A stretch of 64,000 bases of DNA. Origin: JAFGDH01 sp964441265. Its GTDB lineage: Archaea > Aenigmatarchaeota > Aenigmatarchaeia > QMZP01 > QMZT01. Under the pieces are notes generated by a model, which saw only the letters and a program-made list of their open reading frames with translations, was not told the origin of the DNA and made no database searches. Shown piece after piece: positions 23,503-32,711 of the stretch. The translations under genes were made by a program, and so were the position numbers. The stretch is taken from the NCBI GenBank assembly GCA_964441265.1, contig CAYYKJ010000003.1:62001-126000 (forward strand), given 5' to 3'. Within the stretch, counting starts at the first letter, position 1; each line of letters starts with the position of its first letter.

Positions 23503-24975
23503 CTATCTGAGGAACTCGGCCAGTAGGCGCACACCGAAGCCGGTCGCGTTCTTGGGCTGATAGCTCCTCTGTTTCTCATACCATGCGGTCCCGGCTATGT
23601 CCAGGTGAACCCACTTCTTTGATTTTATGAACTTCTTCAGGAACATTCCGGCGGTTATCATCCCCCCGTATCTGCCCCTCTTGTAGCCGAGGTTCTTGAC
23701 ATCGGCTATTTCCCCCTTCATCTCGTCCGAATATTCCTTGTAAGAGGGCATCCTCCATACCCTCTCGTAGGTCTCCTCTCCTGCCTTGGACATTTTCTCC
23801 GCGATTCCGTCGTCATTTGATAGCATCCCGGCAGCATATTCCCCGAAGGAAACCATGCAGGATCCGGTCAGCGTGGCCATGTCTATTATGGTATCCGCCT
23901 TCATGTCTTTCTCCGCATAGGCCATTGCATCCGCGAGTATGAGCCTCCCTTCCGCATCGGTATCGACTATCTGGACCGTTTTCCCCGAATAGGACTTGAT
24001 CACGCTGCCCTGCTTGAACGACTTGGGCCCCACCATGTTCTCCGCCAGGGGCATCAGGCCTATCACGTTCTTCCTGATCTTCAGATCGGCTACGGTCTTC
24101 ATTATGCCGAGTACTGTGATAGCTCCGGCCTTGTCCATGCGCATGTTCTCCATGTAGGGAGACGGCTTTATGTCCAGGCCGCCGGAATCGAAGGTGACCC
24201 CCTTGCCGACCAGAGCTGTCTTCTTTTTAGTCTTTGATCCGGTGTACTCAAGGACCACCAGCTTGGTCCCGTATCTGGAGCCCTTGCCGACCGCAAGCAG
24301 AAGGTTCATACCCTTTTTTCTCAGTTTTTTCTCGTCGAGTATGCTTATCCTGAGCTTTGTCTTCCCGGCCAGTCCTTCCGCTATCCTGGCTATCCTGTCC
24401 GGGTTCATGACGTCGCTGCCCTCGTTCACCATGTCCCTGACCCAGTTCGTGTTCTCGCATGTTACCTTGGCGTCACGAGCGGCCTTCTTGACCCTCTCTA
24501 TGTCCGGAAAGTTGTAGTATATTGTGAACTCCTTGATATCTTTCTTTTTCTTCTTCTCCTCCTTCTTGTATTTGTCGAAGGAGTAATCTCCCAGGATTAT
24601 TCCCTCCACAATCGCGGTTACTGCGCTCTTCTTCTGTATCTTACCGGACTTCTCGAAGAATACGGAAAAACCGTTCAGCTTGAGGGATTTTGCGACTCCC
24701 AAGGCAAGACAGGAGATTTTGCGTATGACTTCCGGATCGAGCTTCTTTTCCTTTCCCAGCCCGATCAGAAGTATCCTCTTCTTACCGCCGACGTTTCTGA
24801 GAAGCGCGGTTTTCCCCTCCTCCCCGGTGAAGTCCTTTGAATTGACCAGATCGGAAATCTCCTTGTACTGGTGGCTCTTGTCCTTCATCTTCTTCACCTC
24901 TTCCTCGGTGAAGAAGAGAGCAAGCATGCCGGATCTTATTCTGGAAAGACTCTGTTTCTCTATGAACATCCTCAT
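23503..24975 (-). CDS. pepA: Leucyl aminopeptidase (M17)
   Basis: The protein is about 490 aa. The C-terminal catalytic domain holds VGKGVTFDSGGLDIKPS, MRMDKAGAITVLG and the signature VDTDAEGRLILADAMAYA, which supply the two-zinc ligands and active-site Lys/Arg. The N-terminal 150 residues are the diverged regulatory domain. It cleaves N-terminal residues from peptides in the cytosol. The start at 24975 is chosen because GTGAT sits four bases upstream; a GTG at 24984 is possible. The leader carries a tandem repeat (next entry). Confidence 0.94.
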   Translation of the reverse strand: MRMFIEKQSLSRIRSGMLALFFTEEEVKKMKDKSHQYKEISDLVNSKDFTGEEGKTALLRNVGGKKRILLIGLGKEKKLDPEVIRKISCLALGVAKSLKLNGFSVFFEKSGKIQKKSAVTAIVEGIILGDYSFDKYKKEEKKKKKDIKEFTIYYNFPDIERVKKAARDAKVTCENTNWVRDMVNEGSDVMNPDRIARIAEGLAGKTKLRISILDEKKLRKKGMNLLLAVGKGSRYGTKLVVLEYTGSKTKKKTALVGKGVTFDSGGLDIKPSPYMENMRMDKAGAITVLGIMKTVADLKIRKNVIGLMPLAENMVGPKSFKQGSVIKSYSGKTVQIVDTDAEGRLILADAMAYAEKDMKADTIIDMATLTGSCMVSFGEYAAGMLSNDDGIAEKMSKAGEETYERVWRMPSYKEYSDEMKGEIADVKNLGYKRGRYGGMITAGMFLKKFIKSKKWVHLDIAGTAWYEKQRSYQPKNATGFGVRLLAEFLR

Positions 24976-24988
24976 GGAAATCACACGT

Positions 24989-25075
24989 TATTTCGGAAGA
25001 CGGCTTTGTCCAATCGGTTCAATCCGCCACCTGCTATTTCGGAAGACGGCTTAATGCACCCGGTTCAGGCCGTCA
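24989..25075 (-). promoter_or_regulatory. Tandem leader RNA element of pepA
   Basis: Read leftward, two units with a 46-nt period each contain TGAACCG and end in the identical 18-mer AAGCCGTCTTCCGAAATA (25052-25035 and 25006-24989). In the first unit GACGGC pairs with GCCGTC. The second unit has a weaker match. The TATA (ATATTATAATAT, 25083-25095) would start transcription near 25065, so both units are in the leader and the second ends next to the ribosome site. Such an arrangement is what a tandem cis-regulatory RNA or repeated protein site would look like. Confidence 0.5.
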
Positions 25076-25125
25076 TGCGCTACGTTATATTATAATATTC
25101 TTTTTGGAATATTAATGTTCCTGCA

Positions 25126-25968
25126 TCAGCCACCCATTTTCCTGAATTTATTCTGCATGAGAATTGCGTCCTGCTCTATGTTCGGGCTCTCGGAAATGAC
25201 GACTCCCCTTATCCCGAATTCCTTCCAGGCCCTGAGCATCTCCATGTAATTTAATCCCGAATCCCCGAGGGGAAGGTGGTTCCTTTCACCCTTAGGTCCG
25301 TACCTTATTCCCGACATGTGGATGTGCATATTGCGTATCGCCTCTTTTCCGAGACCCCTTTCTATTTTCCCGAGCACCCCGCAAAAACCATCGTAACTGT
25401 TGATCTTCCCTGTGCTCCTCGCGTGGAGATGGGCGAAATCTATACACGGGAGCACCCCCTCGACCTCCCTGCTCAGCCTGACGAGCTCCCCAAGGGATCC
25501 GAACTGGGAGGGTTTTCCCGTGAGCTCAGGCCGCAGAATGATCCGGTTGCTCTCGCCCCGGAGGGTGTTAACTATGCTTTCAATCTCCCCCTTGATTTTT
25601 TGATAGACCTTCTCCCTGTCCATCTTCATGTAGAATCCCGCATGGAAAACAACCGATCCCGCCCCGGCCAGATTGGCAATCCTCGCTGAATTCAGAATCC
25701 TCTCGACGCTTTCCCTTATTTTCCTGGGTTCAAGGGAGTTCAGATTTATGTAGTAAGGCGCATGGCACGACAGAGTCACGCCTTCTTCGTCTGATACTCT
25801 TTTCACTTCTTTCGCCTTCCCCTCGTCAAGATTAACCGATCTGACGAATTCCAGTTCCATCGCGTCAAGACCGAGCTTCCTGACGAACCTCACCCCGTCC
25901 AGGGTCTTACCCCCGGCGGAGGAGCAGGCGATGGGTATTCCTGCTGTCCCGAAAAACAGTTTTTTCAT
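25126..25968 (-). CDS. nfo: Endonuclease IV-type AP endonuclease
   Basis: The 280-aa TIM-barrel protein has the metal-binding pattern LSCHAPYYINLNS, VVFHAGFY, RPELTGKPSQFGS, CIDFAHLHAR, HIHMSGIRYG and VISESPN of Nfo. It incises abasic sites 5' to the lesion and cleans 3' blocks. Its ATG overlaps the stop of the phosphoesterase gene, so the two are coupled. With Ogg upstream this forms a base-excision repair neighbourhood. Confidence 0.93.
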   Translation of the reverse strand: MKKLFFGTAGIPIACSSAGGKTLDGVRFVRKLGLDAMELEFVRSVNLDEGKAKEVKRVSDEEGVTLSCHAPYYINLNSLEPRKIRESVERILNSARIANLAGAGSVVFHAGFYMKMDREKVYQKIKGEIESIVNTLRGESNRIILRPELTGKPSQFGSLGELVRLSREVEGVLPCIDFAHLHARSTGKINSYDGFCGVLGKIERGLGKEAIRNMHIHMSGIRYGPKGERNHLPLGDSGLNYMEMLRAWKEFGIRGVVISESPNIEQDAILMQNKFRKMGG

Positions 25969-26429
25969 TATGAATCCTCTTTTTTCTTGAAGAAGAGCCA
26001 GTTCTTGGGGTCGTCCCCGAATTTCGTCCTGATCAGGACGAAGTCCCCCTTCAGTTTATCTCCCTTTATCTTGAAGATGAGCTTGTCCCTTTTCTTGTTT
26101 ATCATCTCGAAGGTCCCCTTGTCCCATGTCTCTACCTTACCTGCCCCATACTGGCCCTCGGGTATCGTGCCCTCGAACCCCGCGTAATCCACCGGATGAT
26201 CCTCTGTCTGGACGGCCAGACGCCTGTTTTTTGGATCAGTGCTCGGCTCCTTGGGTATGGCCCATGATTTGAGGACGCCGTCCATCTCCAGCCGGAGGTC
26301 GTAGTGAAGGTGGGAGGTGTCGTGCCTCTGTATCACGTAAACATTTCCGGATTTGCTTCTTTTCGCATTGCCTTCCGGCTCTTTCGTTTTCGAGAAATTC
26401 CTCTTCTTGTTGTATTCATTAAGTGGCAT
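25968..26429 (-). CDS. Stand-alone LigD-type 3'-phosphoesterase
   Basis: The 153-aa protein equals the phosphoesterase domain of bacterial LigD. YVIQRHDTSHLHYDLRLEMD, LKSWAIPKEPS, EDHPVDYAGFEGTIPEG and YGAGKVETWD contain the His and Asp/Glu metal ligands. It trims 3'-phosphate or 3'-ribonucleotide ends before ligation or synthesis. Single-domain versions are known in some archaea. A TATA-like ATTATTTTTAA about 26 bases upstream suggests a leaderless start. No Ku or LigD ligase gene is nearby, so a base-excision role with endonuclease IV is more likely than end joining. Confidence 0.92.
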   Translation of the reverse strand: MPLNEYNKKRNFSKTKEPEGNAKRSKSGNVYVIQRHDTSHLHYDLRLEMDGVLKSWAIPKEPSTDPKNRRLAVQTEDHPVDYAGFEGTIPEGQYGAGKVETWDKGTFEMINKKRDKLIFKIKGDKLKGDFVLIRTKFGDDPKNWLFFKKKEDS

Positions 26430-26902
26430 ATTGAGATATTGAAAGGGGGGTTAAAAATAATTCATGTCCCCTTACCGAGCATCTGCGGATGCAGGAGACC
26501 GCTTCCTCCCTTCCGCGGAACTCCCCCGGATCCACCTTCTTTTTCTCGATGTGATCAAAAACGTGGGAAACGAACTCCGTCAGTTTTTCCTTTAGTTTCC
26601 CGTCTATCACGGCTTCCTCGCCCTCAATGACGGCCAGTATGTTGTTGTCCTCTTCTCCGTCCTCCCGTTGCTTCATTATTCCTATCGGTTCGCATTCTAC
26701 TATTTGGCCGTTTTCAGTCTCCTTTCCGTTATGACGTAGCAGTCCAAGTTGTCCCCGTCACCCGAGGTCGTGCCGAGAACGAAACCGTAGGGATACGGCC
26801 TGGATACGGTCACCGTCCTCTTGTGCTCGAGGGTCTTTTCGTTGAAAATATTTTCCTGTCCGATCCGGCTTCGTTTTCGATGAAAACCCTGATGCTTTTC
26901 AT
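26419..26902 (-). pseudogene. Frameshifted inorganic pyrophosphatase-family gene
   Basis: Read leftward from the ATG at 26902, one continuous PPase-like protein is spread over three frames. The pieces are MKSIRVFIENEAGSDRK, then NIFNEKTLEHKRTVTVSRPY with YGFVLGTTSGDGDNLDCYVI, then GQIVECEPIGIMKQREDGEE and a helical C-terminus. DGDNLD matches the metal-binding Asp set (DGDPVD in E. coli). Both breaks are explained by one missing base in a homopolymer: A5 to A4 near 26854, and G3 to G2 near 26723. A third missing G near 26470 would give a stop at 26462, before the next promoter. This is either a young pseudogene or a place of assembly error. The ATG is one base after the stop of the gene upstream. 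Confidence 0.7.
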
Positions 26903-26903
26903 G

Positions 26904-27617
26904 TCAGGACTCCCGTCTCTTCTTCCGACCGCCCTTCCGGGACCGCAATCCCTTAACCGCCACACCGGCGGCTACCACCACGACGAGAATTACGAAGGCC
27001 AGCGAAAAATAGTCAGCGGTGTCCTCCGGGCTGGTTATCATCTCCATGATCTCCGCGGGCCCCGGAGGGGGAACTGCATTATCCTCGTCCGACACCGCGC
27101 CCTCATCCTCCCCGGCCGGCGGGCCAGTGTCTCTCTTCTGCCACTCGGCTACCGCGGGCTCCCCGCCGGTAACCACCGGCGAACCGGGGAGTTCCTCACC
27201 CGTACTGTACCCCGGAGGCGGGGGAGGAGGCTCCGGGACTGATGGGCATTCGTTGCCCTGCCTTTCTGTGTAGTATATTATCCTCTTTTCCAGCCCCGCC
27301 TTTATGTCGTCCATGCTGACGAAGAAATCGTATTCGCCGAACAGGACGGCAGGCATGTACCTGTATATGCCGTATTTCTGGCTGTAAAGGTCGAATATCT
27401 CCCCGTTCCCCGGAACATCCAGATCATAGGTTATGACAAGCGTGTTGTTGTATTTGTCGGTCATGTTCTCTATGAAGGAGTCTATCGCCCTGCAGTTGGG
27501 ACAATCCTGCTCCGTGAAGTGAACGAAGCATACGTAGGTGGATTCCTCCTGGGAAAGGGCCGGGTATGAAAGAATCACGAGGGTGATGAAAACCGATACC
27601 ATAAACGCGGATCTCAT
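26904..27617 (-). CDS. Membrane-anchored thioredoxin-fold protein (CPNC)
   Basis: The protein is 237 aa if started at 27617, where a signal peptide begins (MRSAFMVSVFITLVILSYPA). A thioredoxin-like domain carries the redox motif CPNC (39-42) in the context HFTEQDCPNCRAIDSFIE. A Pro/Glu/Gly-rich linker with six consecutive Pro follows, then one C-terminal transmembrane helix and an Arg/Lys-rich cytoplasmic end. The domain faces the outside, so it may handle disulfides of the Cys-rich surface proteins encoded here, including its upstream neighbour 41 bases away. The longer frame back to 27704 has no promoter support. Confidence 0.8.
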   Translation of the reverse strand: MRSAFMVSVFITLVILSYPALSQEESTYVCFVHFTEQDCPNCRAIDSFIENMTDKYNNTLVITYDLDVPGNGEIFDLYSQKYGIYRYMPAVLFGEYDFFVSMDDIKAGLEKRIIYYTERQGNECPSVPEPPPPPPGYSTGEELPGSPVVTGGEPAVAEWQKRDTGPPAGEDEGAVSDEDNAVPPPGPAEIMEMITSPEDTADYFSLAFVILVVVVAAGVAVKGLRSRKGGRKKRRES

Positions 27618-27658
27618 GATAATAATTTCTTGGAACTGCTTAAAACGTGTTTCCCGCA

Positions 27659-30600
27659 TCACTCCGACCCCCATACCCTTATCTCCAGCTCGGTGGGACC
27701 CCACAGGGAGGGAATCCTGGATATGTAGTCCGACGCCACGCTGACCTCGGAGGTTATCTCCAGGTCGACCGGGTTGGTCTGGTTTATCCCGTCATACGGG
27801 TCTCCAGGGCTCCCGTCGCCGTAGCTTCCAGTGTTCAGGTCGCTTATGAAATTCATCTTGTCCATGAGCCTCATGAAACCGTCATCGATGCTGTCGTTCC
27901 AGGGATCGAATTCATCCGACGGATCGGGCCCTATTTCCAGCTGCTGCGAACCGTCCGGGGAATTGTCACCGTCTGTGTCGTAATAGACCACGACTGTGGA
28001 ACCCTCCAGTTTCTGGAAAACCCCACTGTATCCCTGGAGCCCTATACCCGGAACCCCGAGCGTGTATATCACCCTGTCGTCGGGGGATCCGCCGGTCCCG
28101 TTCAGCGGATTGAAACCTGTCCCTATGCGGACAGAATTGTTTCCCCCGGAGGAAAGCAGGTTTACCGGTATGTCGATTATATAGGGATCTCCCAGATCGC
28201 TGTACCCCTGTGAAAAGTTTCCCAGCCAGTAGACGTTGGTCCAGTTCTTCCCTGGGGTCGCTGAGGAATTGACCCAGAGCCTGTCCGTCCAGTAATGGGA
28301 GGAATAAGAGGTTATCTTGGCGTCCAGAACCCTGGTGTTGTTCTGTATGAAGAACCACCCCTCCTTGGTTCCGGTGGAGTTGTCAGTTATCGTGTCGTCG
28401 CCGGTGGATTCACCAAGTCTCGGGGACTCGTAGGTCAGGGTTATCTCCCCGTATTCCGTGGAGGGGGCGACGGGGACGTATTCGTATTCTATCCGGGAAT
28501 CCGGATAAAGTGTGTTGTTCGTGATGACGTCGCCTGTTATGGTGACGGCCTGTGCCTCAAAACTTATGTCCAGCATCTTGCTCGCTATAACCCTGTAAAT
28601 TTCGAGCAGCTCGCCGGAATCCTCGCTCTCGTAGAAGTTGGAGCAGTTGTCGCAGCATGCTATGTCCTCAAGAGTGCCGGTGTCCGCGCCCGACCCGAAG
28701 GCCACCACGAATATGCTTATGTTGTACTTGTCATGGGCCTCGCATGCCTTCTCCACCGCCTCCTCCGAGGGATTGGGGGACCCGTCCTGGCAGTTGTTGC
28801 AGTCCCCTATCCGGGTGTTGGCGTGACCGTCGCTCATGACCAGCATGCCCTTGTAGCGGTCGTATTTGAAGCTCTCATTGCTCTGGACCGCTTTTATGTC
28901 TATGTTACGGACATTCCATGTGTTGGAACTCTCCCTGAAACAACCGCCGTCGATCCCGGTTCCCGGTTCCTCCCTCGCCCCCGCGGTGAAGGTGAGGTTG
29001 TTCACTCCCTCCGATAACCAGAAGGCCGGGAGGTCGAAAGTCACGTTCTGCCATCCATTGGTCCTGTTCCACTGCTGGTGGCCCACCCTTCCCACGAAAT
29101 ATCCGTTGAGATAAATGCAGTTGTAATAATACGGATCGACGTTGCGGGCCTCTAATGTGAGCTTCGACGACTTCAGCTGTGACGAATCTATTCCCGGATC
29201 AAAACTCAGGTTTACTGCCCGGGATGTGGGCGGGACAAAGGAGGAGGTATTGGCGATTCCCAGCTCCACATTGTCGAACCTGAAATATCCCCATTCCCAT
29301 GATTCACTAGAAAGCTGCTTCCCTCCGAAATCCAGATAATACATGCCGGGGCCCTCTATCCATCCGGTTATGTTCTGATAGAAGTGACCTGAAAAGTCGT
29401 CGTCCGGGTTGTCCGCGGTCGCTATCTCCGGGTCCCCGTCAGAGCCAGTGTCCCCGCTGTCCAGGTCCGAGCCCAGCCAGTGGTAGCCTGAGATGGGGGA
29501 ATACCACCTCCCCTTTATCCAGACCTGATCACTGTCCTCGAAGGGATCGTCGTTGCCGTCCCATTCGTAGTCGAGAGACAGGTAAACGCTTCCGCCGCCG
29601 GAAATGTTCCCGTATATCTCGTCCGTTATGTTCACCTCTATCCCGTAAGCCCCGGAGCAGTCATAACCCGAGCAACTGTTGCCCCAGCCAGTCCTCGTGT
29701 CCATCTCCAGTTTCCCTCCGGTAGCGAGGTTGTAATCCACCTCGCCGTCGTACCCGTAGGTTCCCGTCCCCTCGTCCCAGTCCCAGCCGTCATCGCCCTG
29801 TCCCGGGCCGAAGGTGTTGTCCGTACGGTTGAGCCCGGAGGTGAAGTCGAGGGGATAGGGAAGGTCGGAGGTGAGTTCCCATATGTCGATGTATTCCGAA
29901 TACCCGAAACCCCCGGGATAGTTTACCCTGTGCTCCGTTCCGTTCAGGTAATGGGAGATGTTCCTGGTCAGGTTCTGGAGTTCCCAGAGGGTTATGCGAA
30001 CGTCCTTGAACTCCCAGTCGTCGTGGGAACCGCTCTGGACCATGCATTCGTCAGTGGTTCCTGAAGTGACGGTAACCGTGTTCATCCCGCTGTTGATCCA
30101 GCCGGGCTCCAGCTCGTAAACGCAGTCATGGTAGCCGTCTGAACTGTCCTCGGCCGGATAGCACATCCTCCCCAGATACCTTCCGTTGAGATATATGCAG
30201 TTCATGTAATCCCTGTTGGAGGCTTCGAGGTTCCTGCCGAAAACGCTCAGCCTCGCCTTCACCACCTTCTGCTCATCGAAGGTGATGTTGACCTTCACGT
30301 CCTGCCACCTGGGTTTGCTCCCTGAACTGTCGCCGATCTCGTAATAGGTGGTGTTCACCTCAGATGTACGGTTGGTTCCGAAAAGCATCTGGTCCTCCAT
30401 GATGACCTTGGTGGCGGATTCCACGCCGCAGGATACGCAGGTCCACCCGCACCACTCCTCCGAATAATCCTCCACCCTCGTTCGGAGCGACTCGTTCTCA
30501 TCAGTGAGGTCGCGGAAAGAGCATACCGGCCCCGACCTCTTCCCGTATCCCACCAGACCGACCCTGTTTCCCGTGGTGTTGAGTATTATATCAAGGAATG

Positions 30601-31951
30601 CCTTGTTGGAATCCTCCACCACCTTGTACCTGTATTCATGGCAGGTGCCCCAGGGATCGCATATGTCCGGCACGCTGCAGTCTATGTCCACGTCGCAGGA
30701 ATCCATGCTTCCCGTCCTGTCGGTTATTAGAACTATGTCCGCCTTCCCCCCCTCCCCTCCAAGATAGGTGACGTTCTCGGTTCCCATTCGAAGGGGTATG
30801 GTCCTGTTGCTTATGTAATCCGCGTGCTCCAGTCCCGTCCCTCCGAATATGGTGGAGTTGAGCTGGGAATCGCTGAGGAAAATCTCCTGCTCGCCGGTTT
30901 CGTTGCTGCTGTAAACGCTCACGTTGCCTATGGTGAGATAGACGGGATAGCTGCTCATGTAATGGAGGTAAGCGCTGATGTTCCTCAGCGTGCCGGGAAC
31001 CCTGAAGGAGGAATAAAGGTTTATTATTCCCCGGATGCCCGGGAAGAGATAGCTCCCGGTTGTGGTGTTACCCTCATAAAGGGATCCTGTCAGTTCCGAT
31101 GTTGTGTAGGATATCTTGATGTAACCGCCTCCGATGGAGCTGTTAATAATGGAAGTGAAGTTTATGTCTATAGTGTTGTTTCCCCCGGTGAACATGGAGC
31201 ATATTTCGGGATTGTTCCCGGGGGAGCACACCTCCCACTTATCCGCGGAGAAATTGTATGCGGTCTTGTTGAAGGTGCCGGCAGAATGATTGTTTATGTG
31301 AAGGGAAAAGTTGTTTCCCACGTTCATTTCCGTATAGACCAGGGTCACGTTGGCGTCCTCCGGAAGCGCCAGCGTCCTCGTTATGTTCCCCTCCCCCACA
31401 TAACCGCCGAAGTAGAGGAAAGAGGAGGCGGTTTTTTTCGCCTTCGATATGTAAACCTTGGCCATGTACCCGTCCACCGGTCTGGTCTTCTCGTAACCGG
31501 AAACCACGGTTGTGAGTCTGGCCAGGAAGCTGTCATGGGGAGGAGCTGAAGAATTGTATATGCTGTCCCCCCCGAAGAGTATTTGATAATCGTGGCCGGT
31601 CTCGTTCAGAAGAGAGTCCAGTATTCCCTTGGTGAGGTTCTCTGCCTCTGACATGTTACCCGAGGTCCAGAAGGATCCGATGACGTCGAGTATGGTCCTT
31701 TCCATGTCTTCGCTTTCCAGTATCCCCTTTTCGGTGTAGTTCTGCACCACGGGCAGATGGCCGAGGGAGGACATGGGGGACTGCTCGAATATGTAAACCA
31801 GGTCCTTGCCCGCATAGTAATAACGCTGATAGGTGAGCTCCGGTGAGGAATAAGTGTTTATAAGCATCACCATGAAGAGGGCGACTAAGGTCAGTATCGA
31901 AACGGCGAACATCGCATCCAGCGAGAGAAGAAACCCCTTGACTGCCCTCAT
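27659..31951 (-). CDS. Giant surface protein with interrupted vWA domain, 1430 aa
   Basis: One N-terminal transmembrane segment (about 8-32) of pilin-like character (FLLSLDAMFAVSIL) anchors a very long extracellular part. It is rich in Asn-X-Ser/Thr sequons and Cys. A vWA domain begins at ADIVLITDRTGSMD (404-417) with a MIDAS DxTxS-type motif. Its second half resumes only at about 1034 (GMLVMSDGHAN ... ISIFVVAFGSGAD). About 500 residues lie between. They include two related modules with CIYLNGRYLGR (about 565-657) and CIYLNGYFVGR (about 930-1022), and a Trp/Asp/Gly-rich segment. Metal-dependent adhesion is the likely role. The promoter lies in the 66-bp divergent gap. Confidence 0.85.
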   Translation of the reverse strand: MRAVKGFLLSLDAMFAVSILTLVALFMVMLINTYSSPELTYQRYYYAGKDLVYIFEQSPMSSLGHLPVVQNYTEKGILESEDMERTILDVIGSFWTSGNMSEAENLTKGILDSLLNETGHDYQILFGGDSIYNSSAPPHDSFLARLTTVVSGYEKTRPVDGYMAKVYISKAKKTASSFLYFGGYVGEGNITRTLALPEDANVTLVYTEMNVGNNFSLHINNHSAGTFNKTAYNFSADKWEVCSPGNNPEICSMFTGGNNTIDINFTSIINSSIGGGYIKISYTTSELTGSLYEGNTTTGSYLFPGIRGIINLYSSFRVPGTLRNISAYLHYMSSYPVYLTIGNVSVYSSNETGEQEIFLSDSQLNSTIFGGTGLEHADYISNRTIPLRMGTENVTYLGGEGGKADIVLITDRTGSMDSCDVDIDCSVPDICDPWGTCHEYRYKVVEDSNKAFLDIILNTTGNRVGLVGYGKRSGPVCSFRDLTDENESLRTRVEDYSEEWCGWTCVSCGVESATKVIMEDQMLFGTNRTSEVNTTYYEIGDSSGSKPRWQDVKVNITFDEQKVVKARLSVFGRNLEASNRDYMNCIYLNGRYLGRMCYPAEDSSDGYHDCVYELEPGWINSGMNTVTVTSGTTDECMVQSGSHDDWEFKDVRITLWELQNLTRNISHYLNGTEHRVNYPGGFGYSEYIDIWELTSDLPYPLDFTSGLNRTDNTFGPGQGDDGWDWDEGTGTYGYDGEVDYNLATGGKLEMDTRTGWGNSCSGYDCSGAYGIEVNITDEIYGNISGGGSVYLSLDYEWDGNDDPFEDSDQVWIKGRWYSPISGYHWLGSDLDSGDTGSDGDPEIATADNPDDDFSGHFYQNITGWIEGPGMYYLDFGGKQLSSESWEWGYFRFDNVELGIANTSSFVPPTSRAVNLSFDPGIDSSQLKSSKLTLEARNVDPYYYNCIYLNGYFVGRVGHQQWNRTNGWQNVTFDLPAFWLSEGVNNLTFTAGAREEPGTGIDGGCFRESSNTWNVRNIDIKAVQSNESFKYDRYKGMLVMSDGHANTRIGDCNNCQDGSPNPSEEAVEKACEAHDKYNISIFVVAFGSGADTGTLEDIACCDNCSNFYESEDSGELLEIYRVIASKMLDISFEAQAVTITGDVITNNTLYPDSRIEYEYVPVAPSTEYGEITLTYESPRLGESTGDDTITDNSTGTKEGWFFIQNNTRVLDAKITSYSSHYWTDRLWVNSSATPGKNWTNVYWLGNFSQGYSDLGDPYIIDIPVNLLSSGGNNSVRIGTGFNPLNGTGGSPDDRVIYTLGVPGIGLQGYSGVFQKLEGSTVVVYYDTDGDNSPDGSQQLEIGPDPSDEFDPWNDSIDDGFMRLMDKMNFISDLNTGSYGDGSPGDPYDGINQTNPVDLEITSEVSVASDYISRIPSLWGPTELEIRVWGSE

Positions 31952-32017
31952 GAGTTTATATTTGAACTCCAGTATAAAATGGTTTTACTTATAAAGATAT
32001 CCGGCACATAACTAAAT

Positions 32018-32620
32018 ATGGATTTCAGAAAATTCGTAAAAGCAAGATTCGGCAAGGACGTTTTCTCCATAAAAAGGGACGACATAGTGAAAGAAAAGGT
32101 CAAGGTGGAGAAGGAAGTGGAGAGGATTTCTGACGAAATAAAGGGCATACAGGAAAAGATACAGAAGCTGATGCTGGAATCCAAGGGTCAGCCGAAAACC
32201 TTGAAGGTCCTCAACACCCAGAAAATCAAGGCACTCCGCCTGGAATCCAGAACCAAGCAGATGGAAGCGAGCCATTTTATTCAGGAACTCCAGGTCCTCA
32301 TGCTGGTTGATGCCATGAAGGAAAGGGAGAGAGAAGACAAGGAATCCAAGATAACCGAGGAAATACTCAATTCCGACATGGACAAGCTCGGTTCAGTACT
32401 CCTGGACGAAGACGTCAGGGAGGCGCTGAAAGAGGGTAAGCTCGACCTTGTCAAGGAGAAACTGGGAAGGGTGTTCGGAAAGGAGGAGCCGATGGTTGAC
32501 GAAGAATCACAGGACATAATGCAGGCCATCGACGACCTGGAAAAGGTGGACGAACAGACCGCCCTCAGCATGGCCAAGGAGAAGGCAAAGCAAATCTCCG
32601 AGGAACAGGAAGGGGGATAG
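32018..32620 (+). CDS. Charged coiled-coil protein next to a Vps4-like ATPase (possible ESCRT-III-like)
   Basis: The 200-aa protein is almost wholly helical. A basic N-terminus (MDFRKFVKARFGKD) is followed by a long heptad-rich stretch (about 25-110) and then an acidic C-terminal half with short helices. A basic first part and an acidic tail are the layout of ESCRT-III/CdvB proteins, and the next gene encodes the matching type of AAA ATPase. No diagnostic motif such as a clear MIM sequence is visible. Assignment as the ATPase's polymer-forming partner is inference from shape and neighbourhood. An unrelated structural coiled coil cannot be excluded. Confidence 0.55.
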   Translation: MDFRKFVKARFGKDVFSIKRDDIVKEKVKVEKEVERISDEIKGIQEKIQKLMLESKGQPKTLKVLNTQKIKALRLESRTKQMEASHFIQELQVLMLVDAMKEREREDKESKITEEILNSDMDKLGSVLLDEDVREALKEGKLDLVKEKLGRVFGKEEPMVDEESQDIMQAIDDLEKVDEQTALSMAKEKAKQISEEQEGG

Positions 32621-32711
32621 GACCTCCTCCCGGAGGAATGATTCACAGGACACCTGTGGCTGGATACTTGTAATTCTTTTATTCTTAAAAGACAAATTTA
32701 AAACCGATGTT

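Noticed and set aside
32018..32620. Confident CdvB/ESCRT-III annotation
   Set aside because: The helical layout is suggestive but no diagnostic motif is visible, so the feature is kept as a coiled-coil protein with the idea stated as inference.
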